From JAWKIJ01 sp041394325 (GTDB lineage Bacteria > Actinomycetota > Acidimicrobiia > Acidimicrobiales > Microtrichaceae): a DNA stretch of 64,000 nucleotides. Below, one piece after another: positions 53,230 through 61,954 of the stretch; position 1 is the first letter of the stretch; the number at the start of each line of letters is the position of its first letter. Made by a program: the position numbers and the translations under genes. The stretch spans positions 1,054,001-1,118,000 of the forward strand of contig JAWKIJ010000001.1 of assembly GCA_041394325.1 (NCBI GenBank). Direction: 5' to 3'. A model generated the notes under the pieces. It did no database searches. It worked only from the letters and a program-made list of their open reading frames with translations, and was not told the DNA's origin.

Positions 53230-53961
53230 CTACTCGGTCCAGGCGTCGATGATCGCCTTGAACTCCTTGGCCTTGGTGGACACGGCGGAGTTCTTGTCGT
53301 TGACGAGCGCCTCGGCCGCAGCGTCCCATGCGGCCTTGTCGTACTTCTCCGCCGACAGGGTGTCGCGCTCATGGCGGACGACGGCGAGCAGCTCGTCGGA
53401 TGGAAGAGCGATCTGCGACGGCATGACACCGCCGGCGTCGACCGACTTCTTGCTCGCACCGAAGGTCTTGGTGCCCTCCGCCTTGAATCCGGCGGTGCCG
53501 AGCATCACCCAGCGGAGTTGGTCCTCCACCTTGGGGAACTCGCGCAATACTGCGCCGGCAGAGAGCTGGGGTCCCACGCCGCCGCCACCGGTAGCGCCGT
53601 GACACGCCGCGCAACTGCTGCCGAACACGGTCGCGCCCGTGGTGAGCGGCCCGGCCGTCTTGGGAGAGGGCGGATCGTTGGTGAACGCGTAGGACAATGC
53701 CCAGATCGGCAGCAGCACCAGGCCGGCGACCGCCCACACGGGCATCTTCGGTCGGGCGTTGGCGGCCTCGACCCAGGGGAGCTTCGGCTCCTCCTTCTTG
53801 GGGGCCGGTGCCGGGGCCGCAGGGGTTGCCGACGCCGCGGGCGCGGCCGATGCGGTGGTGGACGCGGGGGTGTCGGCGGGGGACTCGGCGGCAGGCGTCG
53901 CGGCGCCGCCGGATCGGCGGGCGCGGCTGCGGGCCAACAGGTGCTCGGGAACTTCGGTCAA
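53230..53961 (-). CDS. Membrane-anchored monoheme cytochrome c
   Basis: A 243-residue protein. The start TEVPEHLLARSRARRSGG is a short basic motif shared with the subunit IV-like gene at 56143. An Ala/Pro-rich linker, one membrane helix (VWAVAGLVLLPIWALSYAF, about 97-115) and an extracytoplasmic c-type domain follow. That domain has CAACH and a late GGVMPSQI as probable Met ligand. TTG at 53961 follows GGAGG by 5 bases and gives the same N-terminal motif as its relative, so I prefer it. The gene is divergent from the bc operon and probably serves it as electron carrier. Confidence 0.82.
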   Translation of the reverse strand: MTEVPEHLLARSRARRSGGAATPAAESPADTPASTTASAAPAASATPAAPAPAPKKEEPKLPWVEAANARPKMPVWAVAGLVLLPIWALSYAFTNDPPSPKTAGPLTTGATVFGSSCAACHGATGGGGVGPQLSAGAVLREFPKVEDQLRWVMLGTAGFKAEGTKTFGASKKSVDAGGVMPSQIALPSDELLAVVRHERDTLSAEKYDKAAWDAAAEALVNDKNSAVSTKAKEFKAIIDAWTE

Positions 53962-54289
53962 CGCTGCCTCCGGCAACAGTTCGGCGGTCCGGGTGGAACC
54001 CTCGGCAGTGTAGGCCCGGCCCCGGCGCCGGCGACAAAGAGCGTGTGCCGTCACGTGGACGGTCGGGTGCGGAGGATCGGTGACCCCGCCTCGGCGGGGC
54101 ATCTCGGATCGCCGCGGATTGTGCCCACGGGCGGTCCGGCGTGATAAACCAGCCAATGCAGTACGGGCCATCCGGCCCGGTAGATTGTGAGAACGTTCAC
54201 GAGCGGCCAACCGGCCAGCGGCCCCGCGGTTGCGGGGGCGCCACCGAACACCTGACCGGGCACCGGTCGAACAGAGGAGACGTGCCGAG
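53962..54289. promoter_or_regulatory. Divergent control region between cytochrome c and the bc-nuo operon
   Basis: A 328-base gene-free stretch. The right part holds TAGATT (54181-54186), a possible -10 for the plus-strand operon, overlapped by the Rex-like operator at 54185-54202, and GAGGAG at 54273-54278. The left part should carry the minus-strand promoter; I see no convincing element there. Confidence 0.5.
54185..54202 (+). promoter_or_regulatory. Rex operator-like site at the bc-nuo promoter
   Basis: TTGTGAGAACGTTCACGA matches the Rex consensus TTGTGAAn4TTCACAA at 12 of 14 defined positions. It overlaps the TAGATT -10-like box, a repressing position. rex lies 11 kb upstream in this window. 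It is the best match I noticed by eye. Confidence 0.65.
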
Positions 54290-54871
54290 GTGAAGATCAG
54301 CACCGTTGCAGGCAAGGTGTACGGCGCCATCGTCGCTGCGTTCCTGGTCCTACCGATCGGTACGGCACTGCTGGTGTGGTTCGCCGACGGCAACGCCCGG
54401 GGCCGTTTCGACAACGCGAAGGTCATCAGCACCCGCTACATCCTCTCGGTCGTGTTGCTGATGGTGTTGCTCGTGCCCTTCTTCATCGTCGCCGATCGAC
54501 GCAAGGCGGGGGCGTCGCTCACCTGGGGCGAGGCGATGGTCGCGGCGGTGTACGTGTTCCTGCTGCTGTTCTGGCTCTACGGCGTCGTCCCCCACGAGTT
54601 CCTCAACTGGGCGGACGCCGAGCTCGCCTGGCGTCCCGACAAGATCATCATCGGCCACGGTTCCACCTGGACCTGGTGGAAGGCGCTGCAGTCGTTCCCC
54701 ATCGTCATCCACAAGCAGATCCTGCGCGACGTGCTCGCCGTGGTCCTGTACGTGGTCGGGCTCGGCGGCTTCATCTGGGCCTGTTCGTTCTGGAACAAGC
54801 GCAACGAGCCGACCAAGGCGGTGGAGACCACCTCCGCATACGGTCGCCCGTTGGTCACGGGAAGGAGCTGA
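54290..54871 (+). CDS. Unknown membrane protein, first gene of the bc operon
   Basis: A 193-residue protein with four or five hydrophobic helices (VYGAIVAAFLVLPIGTALLVW, YILSVVLLMVLLVPFFIV, AMVAAVYVFLLLFWLYGV, DVLAVVLYVVGLGGFIWACSFW). A conserved-looking loop, VVPHEFLNWADAELAWRPDK, lies between helices 3 and 4 and could face the membrane surface. No family recognised. GTG at 54290 is the only in-frame start near the GAGGAG site. It precedes a ferredoxin gene by 6 bases, so a membrane partner for that ferredoxin is a reasonable guess. Confidence 0.6.
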   Translation: MKISTVAGKVYGAIVAAFLVLPIGTALLVWFADGNARGRFDNAKVISTRYILSVVLLMVLLVPFFIVADRRKAGASLTWGEAMVAAVYVFLLLFWLYGVVPHEFLNWADAELAWRPDKIIIGHGSTWTWWKALQSFPIVIHKQILRDVLAVVLYVVGLGGFIWACSFWNKRNEPTKAVETTSAYGRPLVTGRS

Positions 54872-54877
54872 TCCGCC

Positions 54878-55294
54878 ATGGCCACCACCGATGCCAACCC
54901 GCCGATGCCCGAGTTCAGGGTCGACTACGTCCTGCAGGAGGTCGACGCCGACTACCTCGCCCGGGCGGTCAAGCCCAAGCAGTTCATCCACATCGACCAG
55001 TCCGAGTGCATCATGTGCGAGGGCTGCGTCGACATCTGCCCGTGGAAGTGCATCCACATGGTCACCACCGATGTGATCGACGAGGCGCTCGGCGTCGACC
55101 AACCCGGCCTCGATCCGAGCGACCACGTCGTGTTCCTCATCGACGACGACGTCTGCACCCGTTGTGCGCTCTGCGTCGACCGGTGTCCGACCGGGGTGAT
55201 CATCATGGGTAAGGTCGGCGACCCATCGGCGGCCGGCGACCCGCACGCGCGTACGAACTCCCATGGCTACGGCTACGGGATGAGGTTGGGCTGA
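54878..55294 (+). CDS. Two-cluster 4Fe-4S ferredoxin-like protein in the bc operon
   Basis: A 138-residue soluble protein with two binding motifs, CIMCEGCVDICPWKC and CTRCALCVDRCPTG, separated by about 45 residues. The N-terminal 40 residues carry no signal, so it acts in the cytoplasm or on the inner membrane face. It sits between a membrane protein gene and the cytochrome b gene, an unusual place for a ferredoxin. It may be an extra electron-carrying subunit of the quinol:cytochrome c reductase. Confidence 0.88.
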   Translation: MATTDANPPMPEFRVDYVLQEVDADYLARAVKPKQFIHIDQSECIMCEGCVDICPWKCIHMVTTDVIDEALGVDQPGLDPSDHVVFLIDDDVCTRCALCVDRCPTGVIIMGKVGDPSAAGDPHARTNSHGYGYGMRLG

Positions 55295-55335
55295 GGCCCG
55301 GCGAAGTCAACGGAACGGAATCAGGAGTCAGCTCC

Positions 55336-56121
55336 GTGGCAAAGACCATGCAGGGAAGCCCGTTGCAACGGGCCCAGCAGGCAGTCAGCAATCTCAACGA
55401 GCAGGTTCAGGAGAGCCAGGCTTGGAACTCGATCTTCCGACCGGGGTCCATCTTCCGCAAGGGTTACTCCGACAGCCCGCGAAACCGCTCCTACGTCATC
55501 ATGAACTCGGTGCTGTACCACCTGCACCCGGTAAAGGTGAAGCGCCACGCGGTGAAGGTGAGCTACACGCTGTGCCTCGGTGGTCTGAGCTTCTTCATCT
55601 TCATCCTGCTCACGGTCACCGGGATCTTCCTGATGTTCTTCTACCGCCCGACCGCGGTGAACGCCTGGGACGACATCTACGCCCTGCAGACCTCGGTGAC
55701 CTTCGGTCTCCTGGTGCGGAACATGCACCGATGGGGCGCGCACCTGATGGTCCTCTCGGTGTTCCTGCACATGGCGCGCGTGTTCTATCACGGGGCCTAC
55801 AAGGCTCCGCGGGAGTTCAACTGGGTCATCGGCGTGATCCTGCTGACCCTCACGCTGTTGCTGTCGTTCACCGGCTACCTGCTGCCCTGGGACCAACTCG
55901 CGCTCTGGGCCGTGACGGTGGGTACCAACATGATGGGTTACACGCCGGTGCTCGGTGGACAGGTGCGCTTCGTGCTCCTCGGGGGTGCCGAGATCGGCAG
56001 CAACACCCTGCTGCGATGGTACGTGTTACACGTCTTGTTCTTCCCGTTCATCATCGTCATCTTCATGGCGATTCACTTCTGGCGTGTTCGCAAGGACGGC
56101 GGAATCTCGGGACCGCTGTAG
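55336..56121 (+). CDS. Cytochrome b, N-terminal (b6-like) subunit
   Basis: A 261-residue split cytochrome b that binds the two b hemes. The four axial His lie in RNMHRWGAHLMVLSVFLHMARVF and WYVLHVLFFPFIIVIFMAIHFW. LTLLLSFTGYLLPWDQLALWAVTVGTNM is the quinone-site stretch. The N-terminal 60 residues are amphipathic. The length and the separate downstream subunit IV-like gene are as in b6f or Bacillus-type complexes rather than the single-chain QcrB of most actinobacteria. GTG start. Confidence 0.92.
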   Translation: MAKTMQGSPLQRAQQAVSNLNEQVQESQAWNSIFRPGSIFRKGYSDSPRNRSYVIMNSVLYHLHPVKVKRHAVKVSYTLCLGGLSFFIFILLTVTGIFLMFFYRPTAVNAWDDIYALQTSVTFGLLVRNMHRWGAHLMVLSVFLHMARVFYHGAYKAPREFNWVIGVILLTLTLLLSFTGYLLPWDQLALWAVTVGTNMMGYTPVLGGQVRFVLLGGAEIGSNTLLRWYVLHVLFFPFIIVIFMAIHFWRVRKDGGISGPL

Positions 56122-56142
56122 GTCGACGAGGAGAGGGACGCA

Positions 56143-56931
56143 ATGACCGAAATACCCGAACACCTCCTCAAGCGGGCACAGGCCGCGAAGGAGAAGGCCG
56201 CCGCAAAGTCCGGCGGTGATGCACCCGCCGCCGCGGAATCGGCTGCTCCCGCGGCGTCGGCCGGCGACGGTCGCATCCCCGCGCACCTGCTCGAGCGCTC
56301 CAAGGCCGCCAAGTCCCGCAAGGCGGGTGGCGACGCGGCAGCGTCCGACGGCGGTGGTTCCGTGGCGACGGTGGCACCCGCGGGAGGAGGTGGTGCCGTG
56401 GCCGCACCGTCCATCCCGACCTCCGCGGGTCCGGGCGGGCACACCCAGCGCCTTCTGACGGTCGTCAAGTCGGGGTCGATCCAGGACGTGAAGTCCAAGC
56501 CGCAGGACAAGGTGCACACCTGGCCCCACCTCCTGATCATCGAGTTCGCGGCCGCGCTCTTCGTCACCGCCTTCGCGACGATCTTCTCGATCTTCGTGAA
56601 CGCTCCCCTCCTCGAGCTGGCCGACGTCAACAAGACGCCCAACCCCTCCAAGGCACCGTGGTACTTCCTGGGCCTCCAGGAACTGTTGACGATGTTCCAC
56701 CCGATGGTCGCCGGCGTCACCATCCCCGGTATGGGCATCTTCTTGTTGATCCTTGCGCCCTACGTCGACAAGAACCCGTCCAACCGGCCCGAGGACCGCA
56801 AGTTCGCCATCTCGCTCATGACGGTGCACCTGATGTTCTGGACGGTGTTGGTGATGATCGGTTCGTTCTTCCGGGGCCCCGGCTTCAACTTCACGTTGCC
56901 GTGGCGCGACGGCCTGTTCTTCGATCTGTGA
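56143..56931 (+). CDS. Cytochrome b C-terminal (subunit IV-like) protein with long Ala-rich N-terminus
   Basis: A 262-residue protein. Residues from about 125 form three helices equal to the C-terminal half of cytochrome b: LLIIEFAAALFVTAFATIFSIF, then PNPSKAPWYFLGLQELLTMFHP (the P-x-W-Y quinol-oxidation loop), and two more helices. The first 115 residues are unusual. MTEIPEHLLKRAQAAKEK and IPAHLLERSKAAKSRK are two copies of a basic motif joined by Ala/Gly linkers, also found in the cytochrome c at 53961. It follows the b6-like gene by 21 bases. Confidence 0.9.
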   Translation: MTEIPEHLLKRAQAAKEKAAAKSGGDAPAAAESAAPAASAGDGRIPAHLLERSKAAKSRKAGGDAAASDGGGSVATVAPAGGGGAVAAPSIPTSAGPGGHTQRLLTVVKSGSIQDVKSKPQDKVHTWPHLLIIEFAAALFVTAFATIFSIFVNAPLLELADVNKTPNPSKAPWYFLGLQELLTMFHPMVAGVTIPGMGIFLLILAPYVDKNPSNRPEDRKFAISLMTVHLMFWTVLVMIGSFFRGPGFNFTLPWRDGLFFDL

Positions 56932-56986
56932 TGCTCCGACCCGTGTCCTCCCATCGTCCCGCGTCGTCCCCGCACCGAGGTGTCCC

Positions 56987-57844
56987 ATGTCCGCGCCCGT
57001 AGTCATCGCCATCGTCGTCCTGGTACTCGCCGCCATCGCGCTCGTCGCCGGCGCGGCGCGGCGGACCGACGCGAGCTCGGCGACGGGACAGCTCAGCAGG
57101 GAGACGCTGCGGCGCGACCGTGACGCACGGCGCAAGGCCGAGGTCGGTGGCTCCGTGACGGCATCGGCTCCGACCGGTCGGGCCGTCGAACGGGCCGCCG
57201 TGGCGGACCGGGCTCCGGCGGTCGCAACGGTCTCATCCGCTCCGATGGTGTGGGTCCCGCCCGACCCCGAGACCCTCGGCGTCACCCGGCGGCAGTTCCT
57301 CAACCGCTCGATCATCAACATGATGTTGTTGGCCATCGGCTCGTTCGCCGCGGCGGCGTTCACGGCGTTCCTGTGGCCCACCGGGGTCGGTGGCTTCGGC
57401 TCGAAGCTCCGGGTCGGCAAGATCGCGGATCTCAAGTCCCAGATCGAGGCGGCCAGCGGGTTCCTGTACATGCCCGAAGGCCGTATGTGGTTGGTGGAGT
57501 ACCCCGAGACGGCGCTGGCCAAGGGCAAGGTCGTCTACGGGACCCAGCCCTGTTGGCCCGGTATGGAGAAGGGTGTGCTCGCGCTGTACCAGAAGTGTGT
57601 GCACCTCGGTTGTCGAGTACCGGCCTGCCTTACGTCCAAGTGGTTCGAGTGTCCGTGTCACGGTTCGCAGTACAACCACGTGGGCGAGAAGAAAGGTGGC
57701 CCGGCGCCACGGGGGCTCGACCGGTTCGCGATGGAGGTCTCCTCCGACGGTGTGCTGACCGTCAACACCGGCGCCATCGTGCAGGGCCCGCCGATCGGTA
57801 CCAACACCACCGGCCAGGAGGCCGAGGGTCCCCACTGCGTCTGA
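56987..57844 (+). CDS. Rieske iron-sulfur protein of the bc complex
   Basis: A 285-residue subunit that takes electrons from quinol through a [2Fe-2S] cluster. The ligands are in KCVHLGCRVP and ECPCHGSQY. An N-terminal helix (VVIAIVVLVLAAIALVAGA), a basic linker, then VTRRQFLNRSIINMMLLAIG, a twin-arginine-like motif before the second helix, suggest Tat export of the folded cluster domain. It follows the subunit IV-like gene by 55 bases. Confidence 0.93.
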   Translation: MSAPVVIAIVVLVLAAIALVAGAARRTDASSATGQLSRETLRRDRDARRKAEVGGSVTASAPTGRAVERAAVADRAPAVATVSSAPMVWVPPDPETLGVTRRQFLNRSIINMMLLAIGSFAAAAFTAFLWPTGVGGFGSKLRVGKIADLKSQIEAASGFLYMPEGRMWLVEYPETALAKGKVVYGTQPCWPGMEKGVLALYQKCVHLGCRVPACLTSKWFECPCHGSQYNHVGEKKGGPAPRGLDRFAMEVSSDGVLTVNTGAIVQGPPIGTNTTGQEAEGPHCV

Positions 57845-57894
57845 CACGCCCCACCACTTCGACGATGCACGGATCGAACAAGGAAACCCACCCC

Positions 57895-57957
57895 ATGGCA
57901 CCAGCCCTGTCACCCGCCCGCCGCCCCGCGGCGCTCGACCGGAGGCCTCGGCGATGA
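57895..57957 (+). CDS. Possible 20-residue leader ORF before the diheme cytochrome
   Basis: ATG 57895 preceded by AAGGA at a spacing of about 9 opens 20 Arg/Pro/Ala-rich codons. It ends in TGA overlapping the ATG of the cytochrome gene (ATGA). The overlap suggests coupling, but a GGAGG also lies 8 bases before that ATG, so the ORF may be accidental. Confidence 0.3.
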   Translation: MAPALSPARRPAALDRRPRR

Positions 57958-59203
57958 TCGCTCTCATGACCACGCAGCGCTCGATCGCCTACGTGATCGC
58001 GGCGGTCATCCTCGTGGGTGGTGCATTCTTCGTCTTCACCCAGATCTTCAAGGGTCGGCGCGAGCTCGGTTCGGAGATCGAGTTGGCGCCGAACCGCAAG
58101 CCCTACCTGCCCGACGAGGAGCTCGAGGGGCCCAAACTCAACAAGGCGCTGTGGACCTCACTCGGGCTGCTGGCCGTCGTGGCGGTCGTGTTGCCGCTGT
58201 ACTGGCTGGCGGAGCCGAGCCGGGAGAGTGGTGCCGTCGAGCACTACCGCGAGTTGTTCGCCGAGCGCGGCCTCGAGATGTTCACGACCGGCGCGCAGTG
58301 CGTCAACTGCCACGGCACCAACGCCGCCGGTGGTTCGGCGAGCTACGTCATCACCGACGAGAACGGCAAGTACGTCAAGAAGGTCACATGGACGGCTCCG
58401 GGACTCCAGACGGTGCTCTATCGCTTCTCCACCGCCGAGGTGATGGACATCCTCACCTACGGTCGCCCCGGCACGCCGATGCCGGCCTGGGGCATTGCGG
58501 GTGGTGGCCCCAACACCGACCAGCAGTTGCACAACGTCATCCAGTATCTGTGGACCGTCCAGCTGACGCCCACCCAGATGCGCAAGGCCGTCGATGATGC
58601 GGTCAAGGCCGCCGATCCCGGCCTGTACGACCGGATGATCGAGGTTCGTGCGGCCAACAGGAAGGTGACCGACCCCACGTCGGCCGAGTTCACGCGTCTC
58701 GCCAAGCACGACGAGTTGCGGCTCGGTGAGATCCTCTTCTATCTCAACGATCCCAACACCGACACCGACAGCTATGCGTGTGCCCGTTGCCACGTTCCGG
58801 GGTTCTCCTTCGGTGAGCCGTGGGAGCCGGTGTCGTCGACGGCGCGGGGACGCTTCGCGTTCAACCTCATCGGCATCGAGAACGTCCTCACCGAGAAACA
58901 GCAGTTCGCCCTCGTCTCCAACGGCAGCGAGGAGGGCAAGCAGTACGGGTCGATGGGCCTCGGCACCGGTCGGATGCCGGGGTTCGGCACCAACGCCAAC
59001 GATCAGCAGCCCGATGACGTGCGCAAGTTCGGCCAGGTCGGGATGTTGAGTCCCGAGCAGGTCTGGGCCGTCATCACCTACACCGAAACCTCTCTACGGA
59101 GCGACCCGACCTGCGGGTCGCCGCCGCGGCGCAGCCCACCCCCACTACCACGGCACCCGCCGAAGCCGCGGAGACGGCGGCTGCCTCAGCAGGAGGTCAG
59201 TGA
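57954..59203 (+). CDS. Diheme cytochrome c of the bc complex, frameshifted at the 3' end
   Basis: About 416 residues when joined. Two N-terminal helices (YVIAAVILVGGAFFVFTQIF and ALWTSLGLLAVVAVVLPLYWL) are followed by two c-type domains with CVNCH and CARCH and several Met-containing loops (GTPMPAWG, GRMPGFG). It is the likely electron outlet of the complex to ctaC. GGAGG precedes ATG 57954. Near 59080 one missing base shifts the frame. The restored tail RPDLRVAAAAQPTPTTTAP runs to TGA at 59201-59203, which overlaps the next ATG. Confidence 0.85.
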
Positions 59204-60310
59204 TGGGCGGGCTCGCCATGATCGGGGCGATCGCCTTCGACCCGACGATCCGCGGCATCCTCGTCGTGCTCGTCGGTACGGTGGTGCTCGCCGGTTCGAT
59301 CTACACGATCCTGATGACGAACCTCGGGGCGCGTCTGGGGCTGCTCGTCATCCTGGCCGCGTTGTTCGGATGGATGTTCCTCCTGTCGTCGGTGTGGGTG
59401 ATCTACGGCATCGGCTGGAAGGGCCGCGACCCCGCATGGGTGGTCACCGACATCAACCTCTCACGGGACACCCAGTTCGTCGACGACCACTTCAACGCTA
59501 CCACCCGAGGCGACCCTCCCCGACCCCGAGAAGTTGCTCGATCAGTATCCCCTCCTGCACGCGATGGCGTTGGGCTCCGAGGGCAAGGAGTACCACCCGG
59601 CGACGCTCACCAAGCTGAAGACGGTCGTGCAGCCCTGGGTGATCGCGCATTCCGCCGACCTCGAACCGCTTGCCCGAAAGGCGCGGACCGACGCTGCCGC
59701 ATTGCTGGCAGACGATCCGCAGGTCGCGGCGACCATCGCGGACGGCGGGCAGCGGCTCGTCGACGAGGTGCGCCGGCAGTCGGTCGAGCTCCGCGAGAAG
59801 ATCGACGGCCCGCTCAACGGCTGGTGCCTTCTCACCGAGTCGGACCCTCGCCGCGGTGATGCGACAGCGGCCGCCGATGCCCAACTCGTCGCCCAGAAGA
59901 TCTACCCCGACAACGCGCCGGTCGCCGCCTACATCGTCAAGGACGTGTTCTACTACGGCGGCAAGGAACCCTGTGATCCGATCATCGAGCGTTCGAGCAT
60001 CAAGCAGGCCTGGCACCGGGTCGCCACCACCGTCGAACTGAAGAACCCCAAGCTCCTGGCGGCGGTGACGGTGGTCAAGGCGCAGCACGCCACGGTGGCC
60101 GACGGTGAGACGCCGCCGGCGGCCACACCCGACCCCGCGGCGGGCGACGTCACGGTCGGGCTGGTGCGGAACCTGGGAAACCGTCGCTTCATCCCGTTCG
60201 TGTTCGCGTGTGTCAACCTCCTGCTGTTCGCGGTCGTGACCACGATGCTGCACTATCGGGACAAGAACGCGATGGCGGCGCGGTCGGCGTTCAGCGGAGC
60301 GGGGACGTAG
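59203..60310 (+). CDS. Unknown membrane protein between bc and nuo genes, frameshifted
   Basis: About 368 residues when joined. Two N-terminal helices (IRGILVVLVGTVVLAGSIYTIL and LGLLVILAALFGWMFLLSSVW) and a loop VIYGIGWKGRDPAWVVTDINL are followed by a large soluble domain (LLDQYPLLHAMALGSEGKEYHP through KIYPDNAPVAAYIVKDVFYYGGKEPC). A C-terminal helix (FIPFVFACVNLLLFAVVTTML) completes it. The frame breaks at 59504-59506, where removing one C gives NATTEATLPDPEKLL. Family not recognised. The TGATG start overlaps the cytochrome stop, and nuoA follows after 7 bases, tying the two complexes together. Confidence 0.65.
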
Positions 60311-60317
60311 ACCGCCC

Positions 60318-60842
60318 GTGGGTCAGTACCTGCCGATCGTCGTGATGCTGGTATTGGTGGCGTTGTTCGCCGCCGTCAGTCTCGCGGCGTCGCGGTTGCT
60401 GAACCCCCCGCGGCCCACCGAGGCACAGGTCTCGCCCTACGAGTGCGGCATCGTCGAGCAGAGCGAGCCCCCTCAGCGTTTTCCGGTCAAGTTCTATCTC
60501 GTCGCGATGATCTTCATCATCTTCGACATCGAGGTGGTGTTCCTCTACCCCTTCACCCCCGTGTTCGACCGCCTCGGAGCCTTCGGTCTCGTCGCGGTGG
60601 TCGAGTTCGCGGTCGGGGTGTTCGCCTCGTTCCTCTATCTCCTGGCGAACGGAGCGCTCGACTGGGGCCCGCTGAAGCACGTTCGTACCAGCGGTCTCGC
60701 CGTCGATGCCGCCAGGACGTCGCGGTCCACGGTACGTCGCGTCGGGCTCGACGACCGGGTCACGCCCGAGGAGGCGGTAACCGAGCAACACGAGGTGGCC
60801 GCCACCGCGGGTGACTCGCCGGTCGGCACGGAAGCCGCCTGA
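60318..60842 (+). CDS. nuoA: NADH-quinone oxidoreductase subunit A
   Basis: Membrane subunit of complex I. The 174-residue protein has three helices. SPYECGIVEQSEPPQRFPVKFYLVAMIFIIFDIEVVFLYPF is the conserved loop-helix block with the quinone-channel Cys. The C-terminal 55 residues are an extra polar tail not present in short NuoA proteins. The GTG start lies 7 bases after the preceding gene, and its stop overlaps nuoB as TGATG. Confidence 0.95.
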   Translation: MGQYLPIVVMLVLVALFAAVSLAASRLLNPPRPTEAQVSPYECGIVEQSEPPQRFPVKFYLVAMIFIIFDIEVVFLYPFTPVFDRLGAFGLVAVVEFAVGVFASFLYLLANGALDWGPLKHVRTSGLAVDAARTSRSTVRRVGLDDRVTPEEAVTEQHEVAATAGDSPVGTEAA

Positions 60843-61417
60843 TGGGGCTGGCGGACGAGGGCTTCGCCGGGCTCGAGCACAACGTGCTGACGGGTTCGCT
60901 GGAGCGTCTCGTGAACTGGTCCCGTGCAAGGAGCTGTTGGCCGGCGACGTTCGGCCTCGCGTGCTGCGCGATCGAGATGATGGGCGCCGGCGGGTCGCAC
61001 TATGACCTCGCGCGCTTCGGGATGGAGGTCTTCCGGGCATCGCCCCGGCAGGCGGATCTCATGATCGTCGCGGGTCGGGTGAGCCAGAAGATGGCACCGG
61101 TCCTCCGCCAGATCTACGACCAGATGATGGAACCCAAATGGGTGATCTCGATGGGGGTGTGTGCATCGACCGGAGGGATGTTCAACAACTACGCGATCGT
61201 CCAGGGCGTCGACCAGGTCGTGCCGGTCGACGTGTACGCGCCCGGTTGTCCTCCGGGTCCTGAGACGCTGATCCACGCGATCCTCACCCTCCACGCGAAG
61301 ATCGAATCGGGCGAGATCCTCAAGCGCCGCGACGAGTCGGCGGGCGGGGCGTCGCTCGTCGTCGATCAACTCGACGGTCAGACCGCGGGCGGGGCGATGC
61401 TCGGAGCTCGCTCGTGA
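60842..61417 (+). CDS. nuoB: NADH-quinone oxidoreductase subunit B
   Basis: Carries cluster N2, the last iron-sulfur centre before quinone. The 191-residue protein shows the ligands in FGLACCAIEMM, SMGVCASTGGMFNNY and YAPGCPPGPETL. RSCWPATFGLACC and MVAGRVS-like VAGRVSQKMAPVLRQIYDQM are typical. The ATG shares one base with the nuoA stop. Confidence 0.96.
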   Translation: MGLADEGFAGLEHNVLTGSLERLVNWSRARSCWPATFGLACCAIEMMGAGGSHYDLARFGMEVFRASPRQADLMIVAGRVSQKMAPVLRQIYDQMMEPKWVISMGVCASTGGMFNNYAIVQGVDQVVPVDVYAPGCPPGPETLIHAILTLHAKIESGEILKRRDESAGGASLVVDQLDGQTAGGAMLGARS

Positions 61418-61950
61418 CCGACGAAGCCGCCACCACGAACGGCGGATCGGCCGATGTCGCGGTCGAACCGGAAACCCTTCACGGGGCCTTGGTCACTCGT
61501 CACGGGGGCCAGACCGTCCTGTTCTGCGAGCGTTCGGAGCTCGTGGAGTTGGTGACGACCCTGCGCGGGGAGGGCTTTTGGCAATGCGTCGACGTCTGCG
61601 GTGTCGACTATCTCACCCATCCGGGGCGTCACGACCTTCCACCGGGCCTGGAGGGCGAGCGGTTCGAGGTGGTGATCGGCCTGCTGAACCACCGGGAGCG
61701 GACCCGTCTTCGGATCCGCGTGCAGGTGCCCGAACACGACTGCCGCGTCCCGTCGCTGTGCAGCGTGCATCCGGGGGCGGAGGCGCCCGAACGCGAGGCC
61801 TTCGACATGTTCGGCATCCGCTTCGACGGCCATCCCGACATGACCCGCATCCTGATGCCCGACGATTGGGACGGGCACCCGTTGCGGAAGGACTACGACT
61901 CGGGTCGCATTCCCGTGCAGTTCACGCCCGCTGCGACGACGGCGCGGTGA
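61414..61950 (+). CDS. nuoC: NADH-quinone oxidoreductase subunit C
   Basis: Peripheral-arm subunit of complex I. The 178-residue protein has VDVCGVDYLTHPGRH, FEVVIGLLNHRERTRLRIRV and the 30-kDa signature EREAFDMFGIRFDGHPDMTRILMPDDWDGHPLRKDY. GTG overlaps the nuoB stop as GTGA. Confidence 0.95.
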   Translation: MTDEAATTNGGSADVAVEPETLHGALVTRHGGQTVLFCERSELVELVTTLRGEGFWQCVDVCGVDYLTHPGRHDLPPGLEGERFEVVIGLLNHRERTRLRIRVQVPEHDCRVPSLCSVHPGAEAPEREAFDMFGIRFDGHPDMTRILMPDDWDGHPLRKDYDSGRIPVQFTPAATTAR

Positions 61951-61954
61951 TCCG

